This document shows positions 1 through 8,728 of a DNA stretch of 64,000 nt, in pieces. Each line of letters begins with the position of its first letter. Position 1 is the first letter of the stretch. Position numbers and translations under genes: made by a program. The notes beneath the pieces were generated by a model. That model saw only the letters and a program-made list of their open reading frames with translations, was not told where the DNA came from and did no database searches. Where the stretch lies: the NCBI RefSeq assembly GCF_028532485.1, contig NZ_CP116942.1, forward strand, positions 1,984,001 through 2,048,000, in the 5' to 3' direction. The stretch is from Iamia majanohamensis. Lineage in GTDB: Bacteria; Actinomycetota; Acidimicrobiia; Acidimicrobiales; Iamiaceae.

Positions 1-1
1 C

Positions 2-2101
2 GCGTTCGCCCGCTTGCTCGGCGTCGACGCGGCCAATCAGCGGGCTCGTCTTGCCCTCAACGTGGGCATCGGTGGCAAGGTCACCCAGAGGAAGAAGTGG
101 GTCAAGGTGGGCGCCGACCTCAGCCACCTGTCCGGCGGCCGCCAGGAGTATGCCGAGGGGTGGCGGGTTGCCGACATCTCCTTCCGCCCGGGCGCCGAGG
201 CCGTCGACTTCGCGAACGGACAGGAGGTGACGCTGGATGTCGCTGTCGGCGCCTTCGACACCGACGTCCGCCGGGCCCAGGTGGTCGAGACGGTGCGCCA
301 GCACCTCGACAAGGAGAAGGCACTGGCCGCTCAGGGTGTCAAGGTGCTGTCGCTGTTCTTCGTCGACAAGGTGGCCGACTACCGGGCCATCGACGAGAAC
401 GGGTCCCGCACCCTTGGCCCCGTGGGGGAGTGGTTCGAAGAGGCCTACGCCGAGCACGCCGCTCGGCCCCGGTACGCCTCGCTTGGGCTGCCGCCGGTCG
501 AGAACGTCCACGACGGGTACTTCAGCGTCGACAAGAAGGGCGCTACCAAGGACACTCGCGGAGAGAGCGCTCTCGATGTCGACACCTACGACCTCATCAT
601 GCGGGACAAGGAGCGGCTGCTGTCACCGGACGAGCCGTTGCGGTTCATCTTCAGTCACTCGGCCCTCCGGGAAGGCTGGGACAACCCCAACGTCTTCCAG
701 ATCTGCACCTTGAGTGGTGCCAGGTCGACCGACCGCAAGCGGCAGGAGATCGGCCGGGGCCTGCGCCTGCCCGTCGGGCCCGACGGTGGGCGCATCCACG
801 ATCCCAGGACCAACCGGCTCACCGTGGTGGCCAACGAAGCCTACGAGGAGTTCGCCCGCACCCTGCAGACCGAGTACGAGGAGGACACCGGCATCCGGTT
901 CGGTGTCGTCGAGCGAAGCGCCTTCCGGAGGCTGGCCCTGCCATCCGGCGATCCCCTTGTCCCGCACGCGGAGATCGGCTCCGAGACGTCCGCGGAACTG
1001 TGGGAACACCTCCGTACCGCCGGCTACCTCGCCGACGACGGGACGGTCACCCCCGCCTTCCGGCCGCAGGATGACGACTTCCGCCTCGACGTGCCAGACC
1101 ACCTCGCAGCCATCCGGTCCGACATCACCGATGCCATCTCCCGCCACGTCTTCACCAACCGGGTCAAGGACGCTCGCGCGCGCAAGCGGATCGGGTTCCG
1201 CAAGCAGGTCACCCTCGACCCGGACTTCAAGGAGCTCTGGGACAAGATCAGCCAACGCACCCGGTACCGAGTGTCCCTGTCGAGCGCAGACCTGGTCGAG
1301 GCAGCCGCCCAGGACATCGCCGACGCCATCGAGAGGACACCGATCGGCCCGCCCAAGGTGCGGGTGAAGACCGTCGAGGTGGGCCATAGCCACGCCGGGC
1401 TCTCGACCGACACGATCATCGATCAGCGCTCCTACGAGACCGCTGCACCCTTGGTGCTGCCAGACCTGCTGGCCGACCTCCAGAACGCCACCGACCTCAC
1501 CCGTCCGACCCTGGTGGCCATCCTGCGCCGGTCGGGTCGTTTGGGCGACTTCCCCGTGAACCCCCAGGACTTCACCACATTGGTGACGTCACGGATCAAC
1601 GCCGCACTGCACAGCCAGATGGTGGACGGCCTCACGTATGAGCCCGTGGCCGGGCACCGCTGGGACATGCTGCGCCTCGAGCAGGAGGCGGGCGAGGAGC
1701 TGGAGCGCTACGCCTCGAACCTGTACGAGGTCCAGAACCAGGCCAAGACCCCGTTCGACCACGTGGAGCTCGACTCTGACGGTGAGCGGCGCTTCGCCAA
1801 GGCGCTCGACGACAACAGCCGGGTGAAGCTCTTCGTCAAGCTACCGCGGTGGTTCACCGTCGACACGCCGATCGGTGCATACAACCCGGACTGGGCGATT
1901 GTCCTCGACGACTCTGGCGGTCACGCCACCGTCCACCTCGTGCGTGAGACCAAGAGCACGGCCGACCCCTCGAAGCGGCGCCCTGACGAGAACACCAAGG
2001 TCGAGTGTGCCCGTCGCCACTTCGAGGCCATCGGTGTCGACTACGACGTCGAGACCGACTTCGACGCCATGCTGGACCGCCTGGACGGTGTGAGTACCTG
2101 A
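2..2101 (+). CDS. Type III-like restriction helicase/nuclease (Res), 3' part
   Basis: The gene runs in from the left edge, so the N-terminal ATPase motifs and true start are outside the window. The visible residues contain the late superfamily 2 helicase motifs: a segment with SALREGWDNPNVFQ followed by RQEIGRGLRLPV, the arginine-finger motif VI. Near the C terminus NPDWAIV is followed by VRETKS, fitting the D...ExK core of the nuclease domain of type III restriction subunits. Known family members translocate on or cleave foreign DNA together with a Mod methyltransferase; any mod gene would lie upstream and is not visible. GC is high here, unlike the next genes, so it may not share their origin. 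A type III-like phage-defence helicase without Mod is the alternative. Confidence 0.8.
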   Translation, partial: AFARLLGVDAANQRARLALNVGIGGKVTQRKKWVKVGADLSHLSGGRQEYAEGWRVADISFRPGAEAVDFANGQEVTLDVAVGAFDTDVRRAQVVETVRQHLDKEKALAAQGVKVLSLFFVDKVADYRAIDENGSRTLGPVGEWFEEAYAEHAARPRYASLGLPPVENVHDGYFSVDKKGATKDTRGESALDVDTYDLIMRDKERLLSPDEPLRFIFSHSALREGWDNPNVFQICTLSGARSTDRKRQEIGRGLRLPVGPDGGRIHDPRTNRLTVVANEAYEEFARTLQTEYEEDTGIRFGVVERSAFRRLALPSGDPLVPHAEIGSETSAELWEHLRTAGYLADDGTVTPAFRPQDDDFRLDVPDHLAAIRSDITDAISRHVFTNRVKDARARKRIGFRKQVTLDPDFKELWDKISQRTRYRVSLSSADLVEAAAQDIADAIERTPIGPPKVRVKTVEVGHSHAGLSTDTIIDQRSYETAAPLVLPDLLADLQNATDLTRPTLVAILRRSGRLGDFPVNPQDFTTLVTSRINAALHSQMVDGLTYEPVAGHRWDMLRLEQEAGEELERYASNLYEVQNQAKTPFDHVELDSDGERRFAKALDDNSRVKLFVKLPRWFTVDTPIGAYNPDWAIVLDDSGGHATVHLVRETKSTADPSKRRPDENTKVECARRHFEAIGVDYDVETDFDAMLDRLDGVST

Positions 2102-2409
2102 CCCCGACGAGCCTTGGAGTTGCCCCGATTCACGCCCACAGGCCCTTGATCGCGCGCCGTCGGGCGTCGGTCAGGCACTCTCACGGGTGAAGCGAGCCAG
2201 CTGGACCACGCCACCCGTAAATCGAAGGCGCGTCAAGGAACCGTGGCCCGCGCGTGGCAGCACCACGCAGCGAGCCGAAGACCGGCGCCGAAAACGAACT
2301 CCACCAGGGGGCGAGCGGGCTACGGCATGAAGATGCCATGATTGAGCGAGGGGAGCCAGTTGCCCTGGGATCCACCCTACCACTGCATTGAGGGGATCGG
2401 ACCAGCCCA
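2102..2409. other. 308-bp intergenic gap in the defence island
   Basis: No convincing gene. Two overlapping open frames on the minus strand have no recognisable domain and no good ribosome site. A 7-bp inverted pair (ACGGGTG at 2183-2189 and CACCCGT at 2212-2218) follows the restriction gene and could be a weak terminator. Base composition falls from the restriction gene towards the McrB-like gene, so the join between the two defence modules lies here. Confidence 0.4.
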
Positions 2410-3936
2410 GTGAGTGACAGCCCGGTGGACCTGACCAACAAGAACGAGCGCCGTCGACTCTGGGACTATCTCTGCTCGATTCCTCTTGCAGGGCGAGTTC
2501 GACTCACGAGGAGCGGGTTATGCTTCGCCCAGTCCGTCCTGTCCCTCTACCACCCTTCGCAGCCCGCTCCCTTCCACGAGGTCTTCCTAGGCACAGTGCC
2601 CGGCGTCAGCGAAGGGAACCTAGTCAGCTTCAATCTCGACCCAGCGTGGGAGCCTGCGGATGATCGCAAATGTCCCACGTCTCTCCGCAACTCTGCCCGG
2701 AAGATTGATAGGGCAACATTCTCCTCGATTGAGGACTCCGCTGCTTCTTGGTTCGCGTCCTCCGTGGGCTCCTATCCGGAGAGGCTACAGAAGCTCATCG
2801 AGCTGCAGGCAAGCGTCTCAGAGGCTCAGAGGACCAATGTCGCCTACGCTTCAGAACTCCGCGACTCCTGGATGGATCTCACTCAGAAGCGGGAGGAGTT
2901 CGAGCATGAGCGATCACGGTTCGACGAGCTCGGGGGCTCGCGGGTCGTTCGTCTGCTGGACGCCCTGGATGGCCCCAAACCCGAGGACACCGAGTCCATT
3001 CAGCACACCCCACCGGACAGCCTCATTGCGGCCATTGCTGCAGAGTTCGAGCGTACCGGCCACGAGTTTCCTGAAAGAGACGTCGAGCGTCTTCTGGTAG
3101 CGCATTTCACGAGTGTCGCAACGGGGTTCTTGGTGGTATTTGGCGGTCCCCCCGGAGCCGGTAAAAGTAGCGTGGCACGACTTTTGCCGCAGATGCTTGG
3201 CGAAGAGTGCACAATCACGGCCGTCCGACCGGGCTGGCTCGATGCCACAGACCTGCTGGGCTACTTCAACCCAGATCGCCAAGAGTTCCAGCCGAGTCCG
3301 GTCCTCAGCTTCATCCATCAGGCAAGTCGAGATCGTCCAAGTGCCCCATCTGTCCTGACACTGGATGAGATGAACTTAGCACGGATCGAGAATTACGCGG
3401 CCGACCTCCTGTCCGAGCTCGAATACTCTCGTCAGGCGCGCGGCGGAAAGCTTCACCTTTACGGCACCCAGCGAGCCGCAAGTGAACAGTTGCTGACGGA
3501 CATCGTCGCCGGCGCTTCTCTGTCCGAAATCGAGGAGAGTCTGATGGCTGGTGCGATCCCGCCCACCCTTTCACTTCCGCCCGGCCTGTGCCTTCAAGGG
3601 ACGCTCAACGAGGATGCGACGACGCATGAGTTGAGCCCGAAGGTGCGTGACAGGTGCCTGGCCATCCGGGTCGAGCACGCCCCGGTCCGACTGTTTCGCG
3701 AAGCACAGCCGGAGGCTGAGGCCGTATGCACAGCGGCGTGCAGCTGGGTGGCGAACGTTGCCCGGACACCTGAGAGCGGGGTTGCCCGCACCGTCCAGGA
3801 CCGTTGGGAAGCCGCACTGGCACTAAGTGCCGAGCCCGGTGCCCCGCCATTAAGCCACCGTACGGCACGCTGCCTCGAACACGTACCTGCACTGAGCGAA
3901 CTGCTTCAGCTCACGCCAGAACGGGTGTCCGAGTAG
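2410..3936 (+). CDS. McrB-like AAA+ NTPase with predicted coiled coil
   Basis: A 508-residue protein. An N-terminal region of about 110 residues matches no family I recognise. A charged helical stretch, about residues 122-175, looks like a coiled coil. The AAA+ core has Walker A GPPGAGKSS (about 246-254), the McrB-type segment RPGWLDATDLLGYFNP (about 273-288), Walker B LTLDEMN (about 316-322) and a sensor region GTLNEDATTHELSPKVRDR near 400. In McrBC the equivalent subunit is a GTPase motor that forms rings and drives DNA translocation for the McrC nuclease. The N-terminal region would be the place for target recognition (inference). The start is GTG with a weak ribosome site. It is followed closely by a small gene and a nuclease gene, apparently one operon. 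GC content and codon choice are lower and more mixed than in the housekeeping genes, suggesting transfer. Confidence 0.82.
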   Translation: MSDSPVDLTNKNERRRLWDYLCSIPLAGRVRLTRSGLCFAQSVLSLYHPSQPAPFHEVFLGTVPGVSEGNLVSFNLDPAWEPADDRKCPTSLRNSARKIDRATFSSIEDSAASWFASSVGSYPERLQKLIELQASVSEAQRTNVAYASELRDSWMDLTQKREEFEHERSRFDELGGSRVVRLLDALDGPKPEDTESIQHTPPDSLIAAIAAEFERTGHEFPERDVERLLVAHFTSVATGFLVVFGGPPGAGKSSVARLLPQMLGEECTITAVRPGWLDATDLLGYFNPDRQEFQPSPVLSFIHQASRDRPSAPSVLTLDEMNLARIENYAADLLSELEYSRQARGGKLHLYGTQRAASEQLLTDIVAGASLSEIEESLMAGAIPPTLSLPPGLCLQGTLNEDATTHELSPKVRDRCLAIRVEHAPVRLFREAQPEAEAVCTAACSWVANVARTPESGVARTVQDRWEAALALSAEPGAPPLSHRTARCLEHVPALSELLQLTPERVSE

Positions 3937-3954
3937 TTGCTTCTTCTTCGGCTG

Positions 3955-4107
3955 ATGGTGTGGATGGAGTTCAGTCGCCGAGATGCCGAAGCGGAACGTC
4001 TTGCGGCCTACGCCGACCGTGCCGAGGCGCTTGGCTTCGCAATGCTGGCCCAGGAGGTCCGTACGCTTCTCGAGCGCGACGGTGAATACGTGAAGTACCT
4101 CTTCTAG
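3955..4107 (+). CDS. Small 50-residue helical protein in the defence operon
   Basis: This frame encodes 50 residues beginning MVWMEFSRRDAEAER and ending EYVKYLF. It starts 18 bases after the McrB-like stop, and its TAG stop shares one base with the GTG start of the downstream nuclease gene (TAGTG). That overlap is the usual geometry of translational coupling and is the main reason to call it a gene. Composition is Ala/Glu/Arg rich and predicted helical, with no domain I recognise. An in-frame TTG lies directly after the previous stop and an in-frame ATG sits at 3964, so the exact start is uncertain. It may be an adaptor or regulator of the ATPase-nuclease pair (inference). It could be a non-functional spacer frame. 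Confidence 0.55.
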   Translation: MVWMEFSRRDAEAERLAAYADRAEALGFAMLAQEVRTLLERDGEYVKYLF

Positions 4108-6200
4108 TGGAACTTGAGTTCCTCGACGCTCAGGGCGACCCCCTGCCCGTCGGTCCGAAGGGAGTTGCCGAACAGACTTCCGAGTTCAGGAGCTCAAGGA
4201 CACAGGACTCGATCTGGATGGTCAGGTGGACTGATGGACGGCGTGCGCCGATCTACGGCTCGATCAGTGGGTCACCGGTAACCCTCGTCGAGCATGACGG
4301 AATCCATTTGCCGCCAACCGATGATCCCAAGGCACGGAAACGCCTCGCCAAAGCTTGGCACACAAGGTTCGCGGGTCTCGCCCCCAGCAGGGCCGAGCCG
4401 CAGCGAGAACAGTCGGTGGGCCTCGTGACCCTCTTTCAGGATGAGGACCTCCTGCGACCGCTTCGACCGAGCCTCTTGGTCACCTCGGCGAACCTGCCTG
4501 CCGCCGAGATGAAGGCGATCATTCGTGATCTTGGTACCCTTGCGTCGTCGTTGTCGATGTACTCCTGGTTCACGGAGATGGTCTCGGCTCCACCTGGCGC
4601 GGCGGCGCGATCGACCCTCGAGCGGCTCGCGGCCCATGCCGAGGACGCGCTTGAACTGCTCAACACTCTAACGGCCCACCATCACGAGATCTGGGCGGCG
4701 CGACATGACCGTCTGGCATACAAGGCGCGGCCCATCGGTCGCGACGAGGCGCTCCGCCGCGGCCGTTTCGCTGCGTATATGGCCGCCTCGCCGAGACCGG
4801 GTTCCCGACTCGTTAGGTCGATAGAGACGGACACCACCACGCCCGAGCGCGCTCGCGTTGAGGGAATGGTAGCCCTCGTGACGGAGCGACTGATGTTCCT
4901 TCGTCGTGAACTCGACGTACGTCGAGCGGCGATCCACGACGGTGTCGCAGAGGCAGCCTCCGATGACGCCCCTAGCCTCACCTTGCGCGGGGCCGGATCT
5001 CGCCAAAGTGCATCCAACGTCAATGACCTCATCGGTCGCCTCGATCAGTCAGTCCGCACGGCAACAGCTGCCTTTCGAGGCCCGGCATCTCACGCCGCGA
5101 TGCCTCCCGCGACCAATCGCATGCTTATGGAACGCGGTTTCCGGGAGGTCGAATCCGCCTGGCGAAGGTACCTCGAGGGTGCTGGCAGTCCAACTGCGCA
5201 ACTCGGTGATGGCGCCATCAGACCAGACGAGATTTCTCTGGCGGCAAGCCCCTTCCTTTACGAACGGTGGACGTGGCTAACGTTGCTCGAAGGCTTGCGG
5301 CGTCGAGGGTTCATTCTCGAGGAGCAGTCAGTCTTGGTGTTCCAGGAGCTCACCTCGCGATGGCTCCGTCACGCGGATCCGTCTGTGGCCTCTCGATTGG
5401 TGCTCGATCACCATGATGCGAACATTCGCGTAACGCTCGATTTTGATCGGGACGTACCCGTTGGCGACATTCGTTGGAGGGCTCGGGGGAGGTGCGTGAA
5501 GGAGCAGACGCAGTCGCTGCGCCCGGACCTGTGGATCGAAGCAAGGACGGCTCGGAGAGTCGTCAACGCGGTACTCGATGCCAAGTACAAGTCCGACGGT
5601 GTCCACCTCGAGCTCAAGGATGTGGCGGACGGTAAGTATCGCGAGACCTTTCTCCCGGAGGTTTCAGGGATCATGCATGTCGCTCGCGGCTTTACTGGCT
5701 GGGACCGTGTAGAGGACAGGACCTTTGCGTCCGACAGCGGACCGCACTGCCTCCTCGCGCTGTGCTTGCGACCCTCCTCTGACGTCGGCGCAACGCTGAC
5801 TACGTTCTTCCGCGTGGTCCTGGGTTATCACCTTCGTGCGTTCAATGTATGCTGGCGGTGCGGAGTCCCTGGTCGTGAGCTTCGGCCAATTGGGGCGACA
5901 AGGCGGTGGAGCTGTCTGGAGTGTGGCTCGAACTGGAGAAAGTCCCACTGCGGGTCGTGCGTTCGCAAGCACGGCGGATCTCCCCTTCTGAAGTTCGGCG
6001 CCGAATCGTTTCACCGAGTGCTCGAGGATGGCTCAGTCGCGTGCCCCCACTGCGGTAGTGGCTATCAGGATCCGATGCCGATCTCAGGGTCGTATAACTC
6101 TCAGGTCGATGATGCCGACCCGCTTGGAGGCGAGTTCAACTACGACCAGGCCGAGGCTGACTTCGCATACGAGTACAATCGGCCGCCATTCGACAGTTGA
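4107..6200 (+). CDS. DUF2357/McrC-like PD-(D/E)XK nuclease with C-terminal zinc ribbons
   Basis: A 697-residue protein. The N-terminal half (to about residue 330) resembles the DUF2357-type partner of McrB-like ATPases in layout. A nuclease core follows: RPDLWIEA, then VVNAVLDAKYK, giving the PD...DxK arrangement seen in McrC/DUF524-type PD-(D/E)XK nucleases. The C-terminal 120 residues hold four CxxC pairs (CWRCG, CLECG, CGSC, CPHCG), read as two zinc ribbons, and then an acidic tail. McrC itself is shorter and lacks such ribbons as far as I recall, so this is a variant architecture. The GTG start overlaps the preceding stop by one base. Role by context: the DNA- or RNA-cleaving subunit of a type IV restriction-like system. 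The exact target is unknown. Lower GC than the genome norm supports acquisition. Confidence 0.75.
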   Translation: MELEFLDAQGDPLPVGPKGVAEQTSEFRSSRTQDSIWMVRWTDGRRAPIYGSISGSPVTLVEHDGIHLPPTDDPKARKRLAKAWHTRFAGLAPSRAEPQREQSVGLVTLFQDEDLLRPLRPSLLVTSANLPAAEMKAIIRDLGTLASSLSMYSWFTEMVSAPPGAAARSTLERLAAHAEDALELLNTLTAHHHEIWAARHDRLAYKARPIGRDEALRRGRFAAYMAASPRPGSRLVRSIETDTTTPERARVEGMVALVTERLMFLRRELDVRRAAIHDGVAEAASDDAPSLTLRGAGSRQSASNVNDLIGRLDQSVRTATAAFRGPASHAAMPPATNRMLMERGFREVESAWRRYLEGAGSPTAQLGDGAIRPDEISLAASPFLYERWTWLTLLEGLRRRGFILEEQSVLVFQELTSRWLRHADPSVASRLVLDHHDANIRVTLDFDRDVPVGDIRWRARGRCVKEQTQSLRPDLWIEARTARRVVNAVLDAKYKSDGVHLELKDVADGKYRETFLPEVSGIMHVARGFTGWDRVEDRTFASDSGPHCLLALCLRPSSDVGATLTTFFRVVLGYHLRAFNVCWRCGVPGRELRPIGATRRWSCLECGSNWRKSHCGSCVRKHGGSPLLKFGAESFHRVLEDGSVACPHCGSGYQDPMPISGSYNSQVDDADPLGGEFNYDQAEADFAYEYNRPPFDS

Positions 6201-6622
6201 GGGGTTGCGCTGTGGATAGCAACCCCCGGCAAGCGGCGGATCGGGAGGCCCTGATCGCGCCCGGACATGTGCGCCGTAGCGAGTTGACCATCGTGCATGT
6301 GGTCGAGTGCAGGGGGTCTAAGGTGGGGGAGACGGAGCCTCCCCAGCAGGTGTCCGGGAATCGGCGGTTAGTGCCGACCCGACCGCACGGGGGGAGCGAT
6401 CGGGTCGGCGTCCTTCCCCGCCGGGGAAGTCATGACGGAGAGGTACGACAGCGAGCCCGAGGCGGGCTCGATCCGGCGGGATCGTGGCGGGTCCGGCGAG
6501 GCTCCAGGCGGATCGGTACGGTCGTCGCACGGGCGATGTGAGGACGGGCTGAGGCCGGGGTGAGCCGCGCCGGGGAGGGTGGTTGTCGACCGGGCGAGCC
6601 CGGCGCCAGACGGGGAGGTCCG
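6201..6622. other. 422-bp gap between defence island and OmpA pseudogene
   Basis: No gene with recognisable content. It contains a perfect 10-bp inverted repeat (listed separately) and, just before the next reading frame, a purine-rich ribosome site (ggggaggtccg before the ATG at 6623). GC rises back to the genome level within this gap, so it likely holds the right boundary of the island. No tRNA-like sequence or obvious integration direct repeat was seen. Confidence 0.4.
6373..6409. repeat. Perfect 10-bp inverted repeat, possible terminator
   Basis: GCCGACCCGA is followed by a 17-nt loop and TCGGGTCGGC. No T-run follows on either strand. It lies about 170 bp after the last defence gene and could end that transcript or be an operator. 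Confidence 0.5.
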
Positions 6623-8005
6623 ATGCTGCGAGGTGCCGACACGCGAACGAGGAGTCGACGGGGGCGCGGCCTGGCGGGCGTGGCGCTCGGGGCGCTGCTG
6701 GTGGTCACCGACTGCGGGGGGAGCGACGACGGCCAGGACGACGCGGCCTCGGCCGCGGACCTCCCGACCACCGAGCTCCCGCAGGCCACGCCGCCGGACG
6801 GACCGCCCGACGTCGCGTCGAGGGACGGGGAGGTCGACGTCGACGAGGGAGAGCCCCTGGTCCTCCCGCCGTTCCCTATCATCGAGGTGCTCGACAGCAC
6901 CGGCTTCGACCAGGGCGACGCCGTCGTGGCCGGCTACTTCGGCGTCCTCGTCGAGCCCGGCTCGGGCCTGACCGTCGGCGAGCCCGCTGCGACGCCGACG
7001 GCCTCCCCCTCGCCTCCGGCTCGCTTAACCGGGTCGAGGACGACGACGGCACCCGATCATCGACGACGAGGTCGGAGTGACGTGGCGGTCGGTCGACAGG
7101 GCGAGGGTCATCGTGGAGCCCGCCGGGTCGACGTCGATCGACCTCCCCAACGGCGCACGCCTCTCCATCGAGTCCGATGGCTCCAGCACCCTCGACCAGC
7201 GCCACCGCGACCTGGGCCTCCTAGTGGAGGCCGACGGCTCGGGGGAGCTGGTGCACGGCCCGGCCGGCACCATCACCGTCGACGGCCCGGGCGGGGGAGT
7301 GGATCCACGGTCCCCTCGGCACGATCGAGAACGCGAGGGACGGATCCGGGAGCCTGATCCACCCCGTGATCGCCGGCGAGACCCACGACGTCTTCACTAA
7401 CAACGGTGACGGCACGGGCGGCTGGTCCCGACCCCCCAGGGACGGGGCGGTCTACGACCGGCCCGACCTCGATCTCGACGGGCTCATCGAGATCGTGATC
7501 GACGGAGACGGCACCGCGACCCTGGTCTTCGCCGGGGCCCGACGACGACCTCCGGGTCACGGTGGAACCGCTGGCCCCGCTGCCCCCGGTGGGCGCCTTC
7601 GCCCCGCTCGACGCCATCGGCCCCGTCGGCCGCAGCTGCGGCACCCTCGTCACCCTGACCGAGGCGGTGCTGTTCGACTTCGGGAGCGACCAGCTCCGCC
7701 CCGACGCCGACACCGTCCTCGACAAACTGGCCGACGTGGTCAACGAGGCCGACGTGCCCATCGCCGTCCCCGGCCACACCGACTCCATCGGCGAGGAGGA
7801 CGCCAACCTCGATCTCTCCCGCCGACGGGCCGACGCCGTCCGCACCGCACTGGTCGACCGGGGCGTCATCACCGAGGTCACCACCGAGGGCTACGGCGAG
7901 TCCCGCCCCGTCGCCCCCAACACCCAGCCCGACGGCAGCGACGACCCCGCCGGCCGCCAGATGAACCGGCGGGTCGAGATCGTCATCGGCGACGTGCCCG
8001 GCTGA
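6623..8005 (+). pseudogene. Frameshifted OmpA-family lipoprotein
   Basis: Four reading-frame segments join into one protein-like product. It begins with a basic N terminus, a hydrophobic stretch and a cysteine (LLVVTDCGG) that would serve as a loose lipobox. The frame must change near 6985 and 7050 (one base missing each time) and near 7290 and 7540 (one extra base each, both in G-runs). The last segment, from about 7562, contains an OmpA-like peptidoglycan-binding domain: VLFDFGSDQLRPDADTVLDKLADVV, GHTDSIG and a C-terminal NRRVEIVI. Intact relatives anchor envelope lipoproteins to peptidoglycan. Either the gene has decayed or the assembly has indels here. Neighbouring genes are intact, which favours decay. 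The final GTG-started segment could still make a free OmpA domain. A good ribosome site precedes 6623. Confidence 0.7.
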
Positions 8006-8603
8006 CGCCGTCACCCGCTCGGCCCCAGCGGCCGTCGGTGTCAGCGTCGGCCGTGGCGTCATCGCCCATCAGCGACCCCTGGAAGCCCACGTCGTAGACC
8101 ACGGCCCCGTCGACGGCCCGGGCCTCGGGGGTGGGCGAGTGGGGGGCCAGGCGGCCGTCGTGGAACAGGTGCTCGACCTCGATGCCCTCGACGAGCACCA
8201 GGTGGTCTGCCACCAGGCGCCGGTGGCAGCGCCACCACAGCGACTCGGCGCACATGACGGCCAGGCGCTGTCCACCGCCCGCGTCGACGAGGCCGCCCAG
8301 GGCATCGGTGAACTCGGCCGAGGTCAGGTGGTCGGCGTAGGCCCGGAACTGCTCGTTGCGGAGCCCCACGTGGGGCGAGTCCGGCGCGGGCTTCCGACGG
8401 CCCCCGAGGGCGGGCTCGTGGCGGTACCCGACGCCCCGGTCCGGCAGCCACCGCGCCATGGCGTCGGAGGCGAAGTGCGGGTGGCGATGACTACCGGGGT
8501 AGCGCCGCACGTCCCACAGCCCCTCGACCCCTGCGCCCCGCAGCAGGTCGGCGAAGGCGTCGGCCTCGAGGGTGCCGTGGCCCACGGTGCGGATCGTCGC
8601 CAT
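7983..8603 (-). CDS. DUF488 family protein
   Basis: A 206-residue protein starting MATIRTVGHGT. The family pattern is clear: TVGHGT at the N terminus, DVRRYPGSHRHPHF, a GGRRK-type segment and a central LAVMCAESLWWRCHRRLVAD carrying the conserved cysteine and WRCHR. The function of DUF488 proteins is unsettled; they are small cytosolic proteins of about 120-200 residues. A TAGGGC hexamer lies 6 nt before the ATG, so the transcript may be leaderless. Its 3' end overlaps the end of the OmpA pseudogene by 23 bp in convergent orientation, and the extra C-terminal tail of about 35 residues is low complexity. Confidence 0.85.
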   Translation of the reverse strand: MATIRTVGHGTLEADAFADLLRGAGVEGLWDVRRYPGSHRHPHFASDAMARWLPDRGVGYRHEPALGGRRKPAPDSPHVGLRNEQFRAYADHLTSAEFTDALGGLVDAGGGQRLAVMCAESLWWRCHRRLVADHLVLVEGIEVEHLFHDGRLAPHSPTPEARAVDGAVVYDVGFQGSLMGDDATADADTDGRWGRAGDGVSRARRR

Positions 8604-8666
8604 GGCCCCGCCCTACCCGACGCGCCCGGTGCGCACCACCGACGGGGTGGACCGTGCGCGGATGGC

Positions 8667-8701
8667 AGACGTCACGAGGTGACTGGCGCCTCGTGACGTC
8701 T
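8667..8701 (-). terminator. 13-bp perfect hairpin after exported-hydrolase gene
   Basis: Two 13-bp arms (AGACGTCACGAGG and its exact complement) with a 9-nt loop lie about 28 bp past the stop of the upstream minus-strand gene and before DUF488. There is no U-run, as in many high-GC actinobacterial terminators. It is the obvious end point for the PQQ lipoprotein/hydrolase transcript. Confidence 0.65.
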
Positions 8702-8728
8702 CAGGCTGAGCCGCTGGCCCGGCTCGGG

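Noticed and set aside
2171-2441. Minus-strand small genes in the defence-island gap
   Set aside because: Two overlapping frames with Arg/Pro/Ser-rich content, no ribosome site and no recognisable domain.
6560-6622. Earlier start of the OmpA-type gene
   Set aside because: The signal peptide and ribosome site fit the ATG at 6623; the upstream codons have no coding character.
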